64,000 nt of DNA from Treponema sp. (GTDB lineage: Bacteria > Spirochaetota > Spirochaetia > Treponematales > Breznakiellaceae): assembly GCA_031267685.1 (NCBI GenBank), contig JAIRYV010000040.1, positions 1 through 64,000 on the forward strand. The letters run 5' to 3'. The notes below the pieces were generated by a model. It searched no databases and had not been told where the DNA came from. It was given only the letters and a program-made list of their open reading frames with translations. The position numbers and the translations under genes are program-made. Shown in pieces: positions 26,574-34,816 of this stretch (positions within the stretch are counted from its first letter, which is position 1; each line of letters begins with the position of its first letter).

Positions 26574-27992
26574 TCACAGCGCCACCTTAAAAACACTGCT
26601 CTTGCCGTTACTCTCGACGCTGATAGTTCCACCGTGGGCGTGGACAATGGCTGCGGCTATGGCTAAACCTATCCCAACACCGCCAGTACTGCGGTTGCGA
26701 GACTTATCGGTACGGTAGAAACGTTCAAAAATATGGGGCAAGTCCACTTCTGGTATGCCAATGCCTGTATCAGTGATGAAAACTTCCCATTCCACTCCAA
26801 CCGTGGTGGCTTTTTGCACACTAACGATTACACAGCCATTGTCAGTATACTTCACAGCGTTGGACAGAAGGTTAATAAATACCTGTTTCAGCCGGTCATA
26901 GTCAGCGGTAAGCAGGCTTTCAACAAGGCACAGGTGTATTTCAACACCCTTTTCAGCAGCAGCAGCCCTGAACTGTTCCGCTGTTACGCGCAGTAAAGCC
27001 GCTAAATCAAATTCAGCCTTATTCAGAGTAAGGCGTTCCCATTCAAGACTTGTCAGGGTATTCAGGTCATTAACCAGACCAGCAAGGCGTATGATTTCTT
27101 CATGCAAACTCTCAAGACGTTCTCTGTCAGGCTTATACACGCCATCAATCATGGCTTCAATATCCCCTTGCAAACAGGTAAGAGGAGTGCGCAGTTCATG
27201 GGCCACATCAGACGTAAGCTGCTTTTGGCGACATTCCGCTTCCTCCAGTTCAGCGGCCAGACTGTTGATAGACCGAGCCAGTTCCGCTAGTTCCTTTGTC
27301 TGGCACTTGTCATCAATCCTAATCGTAAGCGGTTTCCCACCCACGCCCCCTGCATGAGCCTTCGCAATCTGCCGGGCAGCCTCAGCAGATTTATTGACAG
27401 GCCGGGCAATGGCGCGGGAAAGAATAACCGAAATTACAAAACTGGTAACCATTAAGATAATAGTAGCTATAACGAGAAGTCGATTAATCGAAGCAAGGAA
27501 GGTACTTTCCGTTTCACTATAGAAATAGGGACCATACGTTTCAATGGTAACGATTCCTACAGTTCTGCCCGCGTACATGATCGGGTACTGCTCCTTCCGC
27601 ATTGCACCTGACATACCAAATTGCCCTTCCATGCGTCCAGCAATCTCATATATCACGGTTATACATTCCCGCATATCACAGGCACGCGCATCCCACACCA
27701 AGCCCCCGCTTTCATCTTCTACAGTGGTGATATACCCTTCATGGACAAAGTACATGCCTATCGCCTCTATAATAACAGTGTCAAAACCACGGCTCATGGG
27801 ATTGTACCGCTCGCCCACCACCCGGACAATCTCCGTGCTTTTCGCCGCAATGTTCGTTTTTACCAGCGAAGTAAAAATAAGTCCAGTAAAAATGTTGATA
27901 ATGACCGTCAACACAGCCAGCGCAAAACCGATAAAGAGGGCATACGTTAATGCCAGCCGGTTTTGTAGACTGATAGAAAATATACGTTTCAC
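26574..27992 (-). CDS. Membrane sensor histidine kinase (BaeS-like)
   Basis: 472-residue sensor: membrane segment at about 15-37, periplasmic sensor of about 130 residues containing a Cys pair (RACDMREC), second membrane segment at about 170-192, HAMP linker, H-box SDVAHELRTPL (His near 272), N-box NLLSNAVKYTD, then DTGIGIP and GVGIGLA of the ATPase. No response regulator is encoded next to it, so it is an orphan here. Its promoter carries the same PhoB-box-like repeat as the divergent metal genes, which suggests it belongs to their regulon and may sense copper. Confidence 0.88.
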   Translation of the reverse strand: MKRIFSISLQNRLALTYALFIGFALAVLTVIINIFTGLIFTSLVKTNIAAKSTEIVRVVGERYNPMSRGFDTVIIEAIGMYFVHEGYITTVEDESGGLVWDARACDMRECITVIYEIAGRMEGQFGMSGAMRKEQYPIMYAGRTVGIVTIETYGPYFYSETESTFLASINRLLVIATIILMVTSFVISVILSRAIARPVNKSAEAARQIAKAHAGGVGGKPLTIRIDDKCQTKELAELARSINSLAAELEEAECRQKQLTSDVAHELRTPLTCLQGDIEAMIDGVYKPDRERLESLHEEIIRLAGLVNDLNTLTSLEWERLTLNKAEFDLAALLRVTAEQFRAAAAEKGVEIHLCLVESLLTADYDRLKQVFINLLSNAVKYTDNGCVIVSVQKATTVGVEWEVFITDTGIGIPEVDLPHIFERFYRTDKSRNRSTGGVGIGLAIAAAIVHAHGGTISVESNGKSSVFKVAL

Positions 27993-28021
27993 TTTTCACC
28001 TCTTCTCTAACCCATGACTTT

Positions 28022-28055
28022 ACACTATCATAAAATTGTGTCAAAACTATGACAA
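28022..28055 (-). promoter_or_regulatory. PhoB-box-like site, copy 1 (histidine kinase)
   Basis: Reading the minus strand: TTGTCAT (28055-28049), 4 bases, TTGACAC (28044-28038), then exactly 10 bases to a -10-like TAGTGT (28027-28022). It is the most divergent of four sites with identical geometry. Confidence 0.6.
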
Positions 28056-28113
28056 CTCAGACTTTCTCGAAGGTCCCCAGTGGGAAACGAAAAAAATTAC
28101 CCTATATTTCAGG

Positions 28114-28147
28114 CTGACATAATTCTGACACAATCCCTTGCTAGATT
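28114..28147 (+). promoter_or_regulatory. PhoB-box-like site, copy 2 (HMA-TauE gene)
   Basis: CTGACAT-AATT-CTGACAC (28114-28131), then 10 bases and TAGATT (28142-28147). Two 7-bp direct repeats 11 bp apart overlapping the -35 region is the layout of OmpR/PhoB-family activator sites. No good TTGACA -35 is present, so activation is probably required. Confidence 0.7.
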
Positions 28148-28210
28148 CAAAGTATCAAAGAAAGTAAAAGGCGAACAAATCAGTATTAAACATAAGCGGA
28201 GGTTTATGAT

Positions 28211-30112
28211 ATGTCAACAAAGACAATTCGTATCGGTGGCATGACTTGTGTAAACTGTCAAAACCGGATTGAAAAGAAGCTGAAAAGCACTGTAGGAGTG
28301 GAAGAAGCTCTAGCTAATTACAATACCGGCACGGCAACCGTTACCTGGAACGCTTCAGTGGTAACATTTAACGAGATAAAAGCGGTTGTTGAGAAACTGG
28401 ATTACAAGGTTCTTGACGATAGCGAGAAGGCTCCGGTTTCAGAAATAATCGGGACCCTGGTAATCATCATTGCCCTCTTTATGCTGGCACGGGGTCTGGG
28501 TATCAGCACTATCACGTCGGCCTTCCCTCTTGCAGAAGCAGGCATGGGCTATGGGATGCTTTTTGTCATCGGTCTTATTACATCAATACACTGTATCGCT
28601 ATGTGCGGAGGCATTAACCTTTCCCAGTGTATACCAGCAGTCCGCTACCTGGCTGCGCCGGGCAGGTACGGCAGTCGTTTTGCGATTCTTACTCCGGCTG
28701 TGCTTTACAACGCCGGACGGGTCGTTTCCTATACCATTGTCGGGGTTATGGTCGGGGCTTTAGGCTCGCTTGTCTCAGTTTCCGGGCAGTTTCAAGGCAT
28801 AGTGCAGTTAATCGCCGGCGTGTTTATGGTGATCATGGGCATCAATATGCTCGGCATTTTTCAGGGTTCCTTTGGGAGTGTCCTGCGTCGTTTCAACCTG
28901 CGTATGCCGGCAGTTTTTGCAAAGAAAATAAACGAACAAAAAACCAATAACAAGAACCCGCTTATTATCGGCCTCTTAAACGGCCTTATGCCGTGCGGCC
29001 CCTTGCAGGCTATGCAGCTGTACGCCCTGTCTACTGGCAGCCCCATTGCCGGAGGTATTTCGATGTTCCTCTTTAGTATGGGAACAGTTCCCTTAATGTT
29101 TGGCGTCGGGGCATTGAGTTCATTGCTTAGCGGGAAGTTTACCCATTGGATAATGAAGATAGGTGCGATTCTTGTAATCGTTATGGGCATGACCATGTTC
29201 ACTTACGGCTGGGGGCTTTCCAGTTTCGATTTTAATGTTACCGATAAAATCACCGCCGCTGTGAATCCCTTCGCGCCGAGAACAGCGGCAGGCAGAAATG
29301 AAGCATCCACAGCTATTATTGAAAAGGGCATGCAGATAGTTAATTCTACCCTGCTTCCCGGACGTTATCCGGCGATCACTGTACAGCAGGGCATTCCGGT
29401 CAGATGGACTATCACAGCCCCACAGGGCAGTATTAACAGCTGCAACAACCGTATGATAATCCGTGAATACAAAATCGAACACCGCTTTGTCCCAGGTGAA
29501 AACATCATTGAGTTTACTCCTGAAAAAACCGGCAGATTTTCTTACTCCTGCTGGATGGGCATGATCCGCAGTTCTATTACCGTAGTCGAGGAAGGCCAGA
29601 GCGTGACTGACATTAGCGAACCGAATCTTAATCCCACTCCAGCCGGTGTGTCCATTCCTACGGACAGTATCGCGTTAGCTGAAATACAAGACTCAGAAGC
29701 CTATGGCTTCCCCTATCAGACTATCGCCATCAAGCTCCATGATGACGGCATAGAACCCGCGATTGTTGTTTTACAGCGGAATATGCCGGCTATGTTGAGT
29801 ATCAACAACGATTCGCTTGATCCTGGAAACACCCGCCTCATCTTCCCGGCCTATTACACCCAGCTTGACATAAACCAGGGTGAAAACATTATTCAGTTAA
29901 TGCCTACCAGTGATTTTGACTTTTCGACCGGCGATAACGTGTTTTATGCTTATATAAAAGTAGTGGACGACTTAAACAACATAGACGCAGATATGATCGA
30001 GGCGATAAAGACGGACGTTTCCAACTTTGAAACACAGATTTATCCGGAGGCTTATTTTGAAACAGCAGCGGCTGTCGGTGGCGGCGGCTGCTGCGGTGGA
30101 GCCGAAGCATGA
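28211..30112 (+). CDS. HMA domain - TauE/SafE-type membrane domain - cupredoxin-like fusion
   Basis: 633 residues. An N-terminal heavy-metal-associated domain (GMTCVNC near 9-15) is fused to a seven-helix CcoS/TauE-SafE-like 'urease accessory protein UreH-like' domain (about 75-340) with SIHCIAMCGG near 129-138 and LMPCGPLQAM near 258-267. The C-terminal soluble part holds two beta-sandwich, cupredoxin-like modules (about 375-470 and 490-610); the first ends FSYSCWMGMI, placed like a copper-binding loop. It ends GGGGCCGGAEA with a Cys pair. Copper or heavy-metal handling across the inner membrane is inferred. ATG 28211 follows GGAGG at 28199-28203. Confidence 0.8.
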   Translation: MSTKTIRIGGMTCVNCQNRIEKKLKSTVGVEEALANYNTGTATVTWNASVVTFNEIKAVVEKLDYKVLDDSEKAPVSEIIGTLVIIIALFMLARGLGISTITSAFPLAEAGMGYGMLFVIGLITSIHCIAMCGGINLSQCIPAVRYLAAPGRYGSRFAILTPAVLYNAGRVVSYTIVGVMVGALGSLVSVSGQFQGIVQLIAGVFMVIMGINMLGIFQGSFGSVLRRFNLRMPAVFAKKINEQKTNNKNPLIIGLLNGLMPCGPLQAMQLYALSTGSPIAGGISMFLFSMGTVPLMFGVGALSSLLSGKFTHWIMKIGAILVIVMGMTMFTYGWGLSSFDFNVTDKITAAVNPFAPRTAAGRNEASTAIIEKGMQIVNSTLLPGRYPAITVQQGIPVRWTITAPQGSINSCNNRMIIREYKIEHRFVPGENIIEFTPEKTGRFSYSCWMGMIRSSITVVEEGQSVTDISEPNLNPTPAGVSIPTDSIALAEIQDSEAYGFPYQTIAIKLHDDGIEPAIVVLQRNMPAMLSINNDSLDPGNTRLIFPAYYTQLDINQGENIIQLMPTSDFDFSTGDNVFYAYIKVVDDLNNIDADMIEAIKTDVSNFETQIYPEAYFETAAAVGGGGCCGGAEA

Positions 30113-30129
30113 ATAGCTTAAAACTGAAA

Positions 30130-30290
30130 CCAAGACCTTCACTAACCACGATGTCCTCTGAGCATACCGCGATACCTTCTGAGCATATCGTGAGCAGCTC
30201 AGAGCTGCTCGTGATACCTTCTAAGCATACCGTGATACCTTCTAAGCATACCGTGAGCAGCTTAGAGCCTAGTCGGGTACTTTCTGAACC
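30130..30290. repeat. 21-bp minisatellite next to the metal operon
   Basis: About seven 21-bp units: most contain ATACCTTCTGAGCATACC or ATACCTTCTAAGCATACC, alternating with AGCAGCTCAGAGCTGCTC-type units that are themselves inverted repeats. The first units overlap the stop of the HMA-TauE gene region. It interrupts the 5' part of a truncated copy of the small membrane ORF described below. Confidence 0.8.
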
Positions 30291-30291
30291 T

Positions 30292-30348
30292 AGTTCCGAT
30301 TATCGTGATTGTCATTGTTATACTTTTGCAAGAAAGAGGCAAAAAGAC
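30292..30348 (+). pseudogene. 5'-truncated copy of the small membrane ORF
   Basis: The sequence reads VPIIVIVIVILLQERGKKT then TAA, paralogous to the C-terminal two thirds of the 34-residue ORF at 30396 (VPAAAIVIVMLLQRRNKK). Its 5' end is replaced by the 21-bp repeats. The homology continues into the following regulatory site, so an approximately 150-bp segment (promoter plus ORF) was duplicated in tandem. Confidence 0.6.
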
Positions 30349-30377
30349 ATAATTCTGACACAATCTTATGTTACATT
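30344..30377 (+). promoter_or_regulatory. PhoB-box-like site, copy 3 (small membrane ORF)
   Basis: AAGACAT-AATT-CTGACAC (30344-30361), 10 bases, then TACATT (30372-30377) as -10. Identical spacing to the other sites; the small ORF starts 18 bases later. Confidence 0.7.
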
Positions 30378-30395
30378 CCTTTTGGAGGCTAAAAC

Positions 30396-30500
30396 ATGGA
30401 TTTCATACTAAGCCACTGGCATTGCATAGTTCCAGCGGCTGCGATTGTCATTGTTATGCTTTTACAAAGAAGAAACAAAAAAAATCAGAACGATGAATAA
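30396..30500 (+). CDS. 34-residue single-span membrane peptide
   Basis: ATG 30396 to TAA 30500 encodes 34 residues: a short N-terminus MDFILSHWHC with two His and a Cys, one hydrophobic span (IVPAAAIVIVMLL), then a basic, polar tail QRRNKKNQNDE. TTTTGGAGG at 30380-30388 is a strong ribosome site, and it sits directly behind a PhoB-box-like promoter. These features support a real gene despite its size. A role in metal handling (His/Cys ligands, membrane location) is inference; no family is recognised. Confidence 0.6.
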   Translation: MDFILSHWHCIVPAAAIVIVMLLQRRNKKNQNDE

Positions 30501-30534
30501 AAGACATAATTCTGACACAATCTTGTGTTATATT
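30501..30534 (+). promoter_or_regulatory. PhoB-box-like site, copy 4 (DUF2318-copA operon)
   Basis: AAGACAT-AATT-CTGACAC (30501-30518), 10 bases, then TATATT (30529-30534). It begins one base after the small ORF stop and should drive the downstream DUF2318-copA-lipoprotein-copZ operon. Confidence 0.7.
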
Positions 30535-30579
30535 GCTTTTGGAGGTTACATTAGGTGTTATACCTCATGCAAAATTCCT

Positions 30580-30735
30580 ATGTTCATGATAGTTAAAAAA
30601 AGGAGCTGGACATCGTTGTGGAACGCTGAAAACCATCCGGCAAATGATATTACTAGGGATATGTACGGAAGGCCGTTGAAACCGCTTGTTTTGAAAACAG
30701 CCCCCGTAGAAAAAAATACTTGGAGGAAAAGATGA
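30580..30735 (+). CDS. Small hypothetical protein before the DUF2318 gene
   Basis: 51 residues from ATG 30580 (MFMIVKKRSWTSLWNAENHP...) to TGA 30735, whose stop overlaps the ATG of the DUF2318 gene. A strong GGAGG at 30541-30545 is too far upstream to serve this ATG directly, so either a start is misplaced or the frame is damaged. Rich in basic and polar residues, no membrane span. Function unknown; may simply be translated leader sequence. Confidence 0.35.
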   Translation: MFMIVKKRSWTSLWNAENHPANDITRDMYGRPLKPLVLKTAPVEKNTWRKR

Positions 30736-31214
30736 ACAAAACATTTATTGTGGTGGGAACCTTATTGGTAATGAGTTCCGCTATCGGACTAGCACCCGCT
30801 TTCGGACAGAGTAGTCAACTTAACGTGGTAAAACCCGCAATCGCTGACAGAGACTTGGTTATCCCGATTGCGGAACTCACGGGAAACGTGGTCTTTTATC
30901 CAGTGGACATTGACGGAACCCGCCTCGAAGTACTGGCGGTTAAGGCGCCGGACGGCACAATTCGTACGGCCTTCAATACTTGTCAGGTCTGCTACGGTTC
31001 AGGCCGGGGCTTTTATAAACAGCAAGGCACTGTGCTGGTGTGCCAGAACTGCGGCAACCGTTTCCGCATGAGTCAGGTTGAAGTGAGAAGCGGCGGCTGT
31101 AACCCTGTGCCGATTTTCTCACAAAACAAAACAGTAACCGATACGATCATTACCATATCAAAAGAGTTCCTGAAAGAAGCAAAGGCGATTTTTGCCCGCT
31201 GGAGGAGAGGTTAA
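30732..31214 (+). CDS. DUF2318-type Fe-S/metal-binding secreted protein
   Basis: 160 residues with a signal peptide (MNKTFIVVGTLLVMSSAIGLAPAFG). The mature part has the DUF2318 pattern: TCQVC near 85-89 followed by VCQNCGNRF near 106-114, and a further GGC near 126-128, suiting a metal or iron-sulfur centre in the periplasm. Start ATG 30732 has GGAGG at 30722-30726. It directly abuts copA. DUF2318 proteins commonly accompany iron or copper transport proteins; the electron or metal-handling role is inferred. Confidence 0.78.
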   Translation: MNKTFIVVGTLLVMSSAIGLAPAFGQSSQLNVVKPAIADRDLVIPIAELTGNVVFYPVDIDGTRLEVLAVKAPDGTIRTAFNTCQVCYGSGRGFYKQQGTVLVCQNCGNRFRMSQVEVRSGGCNPVPIFSQNKTVTDTIITISKEFLKEAKAIFARWRRG

Positions 31215-33782
31215 ATGGAAAATCAAACGGGAGTAACTCAAGTTACCCTCACTATTGGCGGCATGACCTGTGCTGCCTGCGCCGGACGGATTGAAAAGAC
31301 CGTGCGGAAAATCGAAGGTGTTAGCACTGCCACCGTGAACCTTGCCAGCGAAAAATTATTCGTTGAGCTTACCAGCAGCCAAACCTTAATCAGCGTCAAG
31401 GAAGCGGTTATCAAAATCGGCTATGAGGTCTTGGATAAACCAAAAGGCGCACGTGCGACTATTCCCATTGGCGGTATGACCTGCGCAGCCTGCGCCCAGC
31501 GGGTTGAAAAAGCCATCAAAAAGCTGGAAGGCATAGAAAGCGCCTCAGTGAACCTTGCCACAGAAAAGGCCACCGTAGTTTACAATCCCCAGCAAGTCCG
31601 AATCTCCGTTATCAAGGAAGCCATTGAAAAAGCGGGCTACACAGCGCTTGATTTTTCCAAAGAAGGGGCCATTGACCAGGACAAACTCCGCAAAGAAAAG
31701 GAAATCAAAACGCTCTGGACCAAATTCATCGTTGCCGCTGGTTTAGGGCTTCCCTTACTCTATATCGCAATGGTTCCGATGATAAAGGTCGTTACCCTGC
31801 CCTTTCCCAAAGCCTTAGGTCCGATGAATTTCCCCCTGGTTTATGCCCTGGCGGAACTGTTGCTGGTTATTCCGATCATCATCGCGGGGAATAAATTCTA
31901 CACAGTGGGCTTCAAAAACCTTCTGCACCGAAGCCCTAACATGGACAGCCTGATCGCTGTCGGCACCTCCGCAGCAGTGCTTTACAGTATTTACAACATT
32001 TTTGAAATCGCCGGTGGTAATTTCCACGCTGTGGATGCACTGTACTTTGAAACTGCCGGAGTAATTATCGCGCTCATCCTTTTAGGGAAATCCCTTGAAG
32101 CCGTGTCAAAAGGCCGTACCAGCGAGGCCATCAAAAAGCTGATGGGGCTTGCGCCAAAAACTGCACTCATTATTGAGAAGGGCGTGGAAAAAGAAATCCC
32201 CATTGACGAGGTTCTTCCCGGGGACATCATTGTTGTAAAGCCCGGCGCCAAAATCCCGGTGGACGGCGTTGTTACCGAAGGTCAAACCGCCATTGACGAA
32301 TCAATGCTCACTGGCGAAAGTATGCCGGTTGATAAAAAGAGTGGCGACAAGGTTTATGGCGCGACGATTAATGCCAACGGTGTTATTCGTTTTAGGGCGG
32401 AGAAAGTTGGTGAGGAAACTGTTCTGGCGCAAATCATCAAGCTGGTAGAAGACGCTCAGGGCAGCAAAGCTCCGATAGCGCAAATGGCCGACATTATTTC
32501 AGGTTACTTTGTGCCTATTGTGTGCCTCATCGCCTTTGTTTCCGGCATTGCATGGTTTGCTGCGTCATCTGCAGGTCTGGTAAGCCTGCCGTCCGGAAAA
32601 TCCACGTTGGAATTTGCCCTGACAATTTTTATTTCCGTGCTGGTCATAGCCTGCCCCTGCGCTCTGGGCCTTGCCACGCCGACTGCGATTATGGTTGGCA
32701 CTGGCAAAGGCGCGGAAAATGGCATTTTGATTAAAGGCGGCGAGGCGCTTGAGACTGCGCATAAAATCAACACGATTGTTTTTGACAAAACCGGCACTAT
32801 CACCGAAGGTAAGCCCGAAGTTACCGATGTGGTTACGGCTGCTGGAATAGAGCAAGACTATTTGTTACAAATAGCTGCCTCTGCCGAGAAAGGTAGTGAA
32901 CACCCACTGGGAGAGGCCATTGTGCGTGGAGCGCAAAATCAGGGCTTTACAATTTTTGCTGCAGAAAATTTCAAGGCCATTACGGGTCGGGGCATTGAAG
33001 CAAGCATACAAGGCGTTATTGTATTGGCGGGTAACCGGAAACTCATGGATGAAAAAGGCATTTCCCTTGCTGAACTTGAAAGGGAAAGCGACCGCCTTGC
33101 TAGTGAAGGCAAAACCCCGATGTACGTTGCTCTGGATGGCAAACTGGCTGGAATTGTAGCTGTCGCGGACGTGCTGAAAAAGTCGAGCAAGGCTGCTATT
33201 GAAAGTCTGCACAACATGGGTATCGAAGTTGCCATAATAACCGGAGACAACAAAAAGACTGCCGCCGCAATTGCCAAGCAAGTAGGCATTGACCGCGTGC
33301 TTTCTGAGGTACTGCCGCAGGACAAGTCCGCTGAAGTGAAAAAATTGCAGGACGAAGGCCGCAAGGTCGCCATGGTAGGCGATGGTATCAACGATGCCCC
33401 GGCGCTGGTTCAGGCCGACATTGGCATTGCTATTGGCAGCGGGACAGACGTGGCAATGGAAAGTGCGGACATTGTGTTAATGCGAAGTGATTTAATGGAT
33501 GTACCCACGGCAATCACCCTAAGCAAGCGGACAATCCGTACCATCAAACAAAATCTCTTTTGGGCTTTTGGCTACAACGTGCTAGGCATTCCCATTGCCG
33601 CTGGTGTACTCTATCTCTTTGGCGGGCCGCTTCTCAACCCGATATTTGCCGCTGCTGCCATGAGTATGAGTTCCGTGTCTGTGCTGACCAACGCCTTGCG
33701 GCTCAAACGCTTCAAGGCTCCCGGAGCGGCCAGGCCCCGTCCCGAAATTTTAGAAACAGCGACAGTGCGTGAGTGCTGCTAA
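31215..33782 (+). CDS. copA: Copper-translocating P1B-type ATPase
   Basis: 855-residue copper exporter. Two N-terminal HMA domains ([10 protein letters not shown] near 16-25 and [10 protein letters not shown] near 84-93), eight predicted membrane helices, the transmembrane metal site [10 protein letters not shown] near 480-489, the phosphorylation loop DKTGTITEG near 524, the HP motif in SEHPLGEA, and [10 protein letters not shown] near 719. These mark the Cu(I) (CopA) subgroup. It exports cytoplasmic copper, with the downstream CopZ-like protein as donor. Start is immediately after the DUF2318 stop. Confidence 0.95.
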   Translation: MENQTGVTQVTLTIGGMTCAACAGRIEKTVRKIEGVSTATVNLASEKLFVELTSSQTLISVKEAVIKIGYEVLDKPKGARATIPIGGMTCAACAQRVEKAIKKLEGIESASVNLATEKATVVYNPQQVRISVIKEAIEKAGYTALDFSKEGAIDQDKLRKEKEIKTLWTKFIVAAGLGLPLLYIAMVPMIKVVTLPFPKALGPMNFPLVYALAELLLVIPIIIAGNKFYTVGFKNLLHRSPNMDSLIAVGTSAAVLYSIYNIFEIAGGNFHAVDALYFETAGVIIALILLGKSLEAVSKGRTSEAIKKLMGLAPKTALIIEKGVEKEIPIDEVLPGDIIVVKPGAKIPVDGVVTEGQTAIDESMLTGESMPVDKKSGDKVYGATINANGVIRFRAEKVGEETVLAQIIKLVEDAQGSKAPIAQMADIISGYFVPIVCLIAFVSGIAWFAASSAGLVSLPSGKSTLEFALTIFISVLVIACPCALGLATPTAIMVGTGKGAENGILIKGGEALETAHKINTIVFDKTGTITEGKPEVTDVVTAAGIEQDYLLQIAASAEKGSEHPLGEAIVRGAQNQGFTIFAAENFKAITGRGIEASIQGVIVLAGNRKLMDEKGISLAELERESDRLASEGKTPMYVALDGKLAGIVAVADVLKKSSKAAIESLHNMGIEVAIITGDNKKTAAAIAKQVGIDRVLSEVLPQDKSAEVKKLQDEGRKVAMVGDGINDAPALVQADIGIAIGSGTDVAMESADIVLMRSDLMDVPTAITLSKRTIRTIKQNLFWAFGYNVLGIPIAAGVLYLFGGPLLNPIFAAAAMSMSSVSVLTNALRLKRFKAPGAARPRPEILETATVRECC

Positions 33783-33803
33783 ATAGAATTAGGAGTGTAC
33801 AAA

Positions 33804-34487
33804 ATGAAACAGTCTATAAAAATAGCTGGCACGGGACTTGCCGTCTTGCTTGTACTTATGGCAGCTTCCTGTGAGAAACTCGATGTGGTAGGCGCGGACT
33901 CTGCAAAATCCTTTGACAAGGTTTTACGGCAGATTCCCCAGTCGGTAACGCCTGACGAGATGAATGGCGGCTGGAGTCTTACGGCTCCGGATGGCGCGGC
34001 GCGTTTCATCTGGAGCAGGAATTACGCTGAAAGTCCCCTGCATGATGTGATGCTGGAATTCGATGCCGCCTCCTTTATTGCGGCGGGCCTTGATCCTGAA
34101 AGGCTTCCCGCAAATTTCGCCTTTTACGAAGGAATGATAATGGTAGGGACAAAGCTCGGACAGGAGACCTTACGATATTCTGGGGAAGTTACGCCCCTTG
34201 CCTCATACGAGCAAATTGTCAAACTGAAACGCCCCACAATTGGCTATCACGGTGCGCTGGATCACTATGGCGTGAACCTTGGGGATGGCAATCTTTTTGA
34301 ATGGGCGAAAGACATGGCCACTAACGACAAGGATATTGTCTTTGTATTAAATCCCGATCCGTTTATTGCTGCAGGCGTTGACCCTGCTCGTATTGAAGGC
34401 TGGGTCTTTGCAAAGGTAACGGTTGATGATGCAAATGGCAAGCCTGTCCAGGTGGACAAGTTTTTGAAACCCTTTGATTTACTGTAG
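33804..34487 (+). CDS. Lipoprotein of the copper operon, unknown family
   Basis: 227 residues beginning with a lipoprotein signal (VLMAASC, Cys near 23). ATG 33804 is preceded by AGGAG at 33791-33795. The mature part contains FDAASFIAAGLDPERLP near the middle and VLNPDPFIAAGVDPARIEG near the C-terminus, an internal repeat of the form (P/A)FIAAG(L/V)DP. No Cys or Met-rich copper motif stands out. Located between copA and copZ, it is probably co-expressed and may be a periplasmic partner; the family is not recognised. Confidence 0.8.
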   Translation: MKQSIKIAGTGLAVLLVLMAASCEKLDVVGADSAKSFDKVLRQIPQSVTPDEMNGGWSLTAPDGAARFIWSRNYAESPLHDVMLEFDAASFIAAGLDPERLPANFAFYEGMIMVGTKLGQETLRYSGEVTPLASYEQIVKLKRPTIGYHGALDHYGVNLGDGNLFEWAKDMATNDKDIVFVLNPDPFIAAGVDPARIEGWVFAKVTVDDANGKPVQVDKFLKPFDLL

Positions 34488-34497
34488 GAGGTAAAGC

Positions 34498-34707
34498 ATG
34501 GAAAAGAAAGTGTTGAAAGTTGATGGAATGTCCTGTGAGCATTGCGTCAAGGCTGTTACCAAAGCGGCGGGCGAACTGCCCGGTGTAAAAGATGTATCGG
34601 TTGATCTTAAAGGCGGAACCGTGTCTTTTAGCTATGACCCTGTCCAAACCGCGCTCAAAGAAATTGAAGCGGCAATTACCGACGCGGGGTATGAGATTTC
34701 CGCGTAA
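34498..34707 (+). CDS. copZ: Copper chaperone, HMA domain (CopZ-like)
   Basis: 69-residue stand-alone HMA ferredoxin-fold protein with GMSCEHCVKAV (Cys near 13 and 16). It carries Cu(I) in the cytoplasm to the CopA HMA domains. AGGAGG precedes the ATG. Last gene of the operon; a strong bidirectional terminator follows. Confidence 0.9.
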   Translation: MEKKVLKVDGMSCEHCVKAVTKAAGELPGVKDVSVDLKGGTVSFSYDPVQTALKEIEAAITDAGYEISA

Positions 34708-34719
34708 TGTAAGAATTTT

Positions 34720-34771
34720 AGCTCAAAATAAAAAGGACGCCCATTTTGGAGCGTCCTTTTTATTTTGAGCT
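34720..34771. terminator. Bidirectional terminator after copZ
   Basis: Perfect 21-bp arms (34720-34740 and 34751-34771) around a 10-base loop. The inner GGACGC/GCGTCC stem is flanked by A- and T-runs, so it can end transcription in both directions: the metal operon from the left and the CRISPR array transcript from the right. Confidence 0.9.
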
Positions 34772-34816
34772 ATTCAGGTGGTTAGTGATTAGCAGGCAGT
34801 GAGTAGTTTTTTCTTC

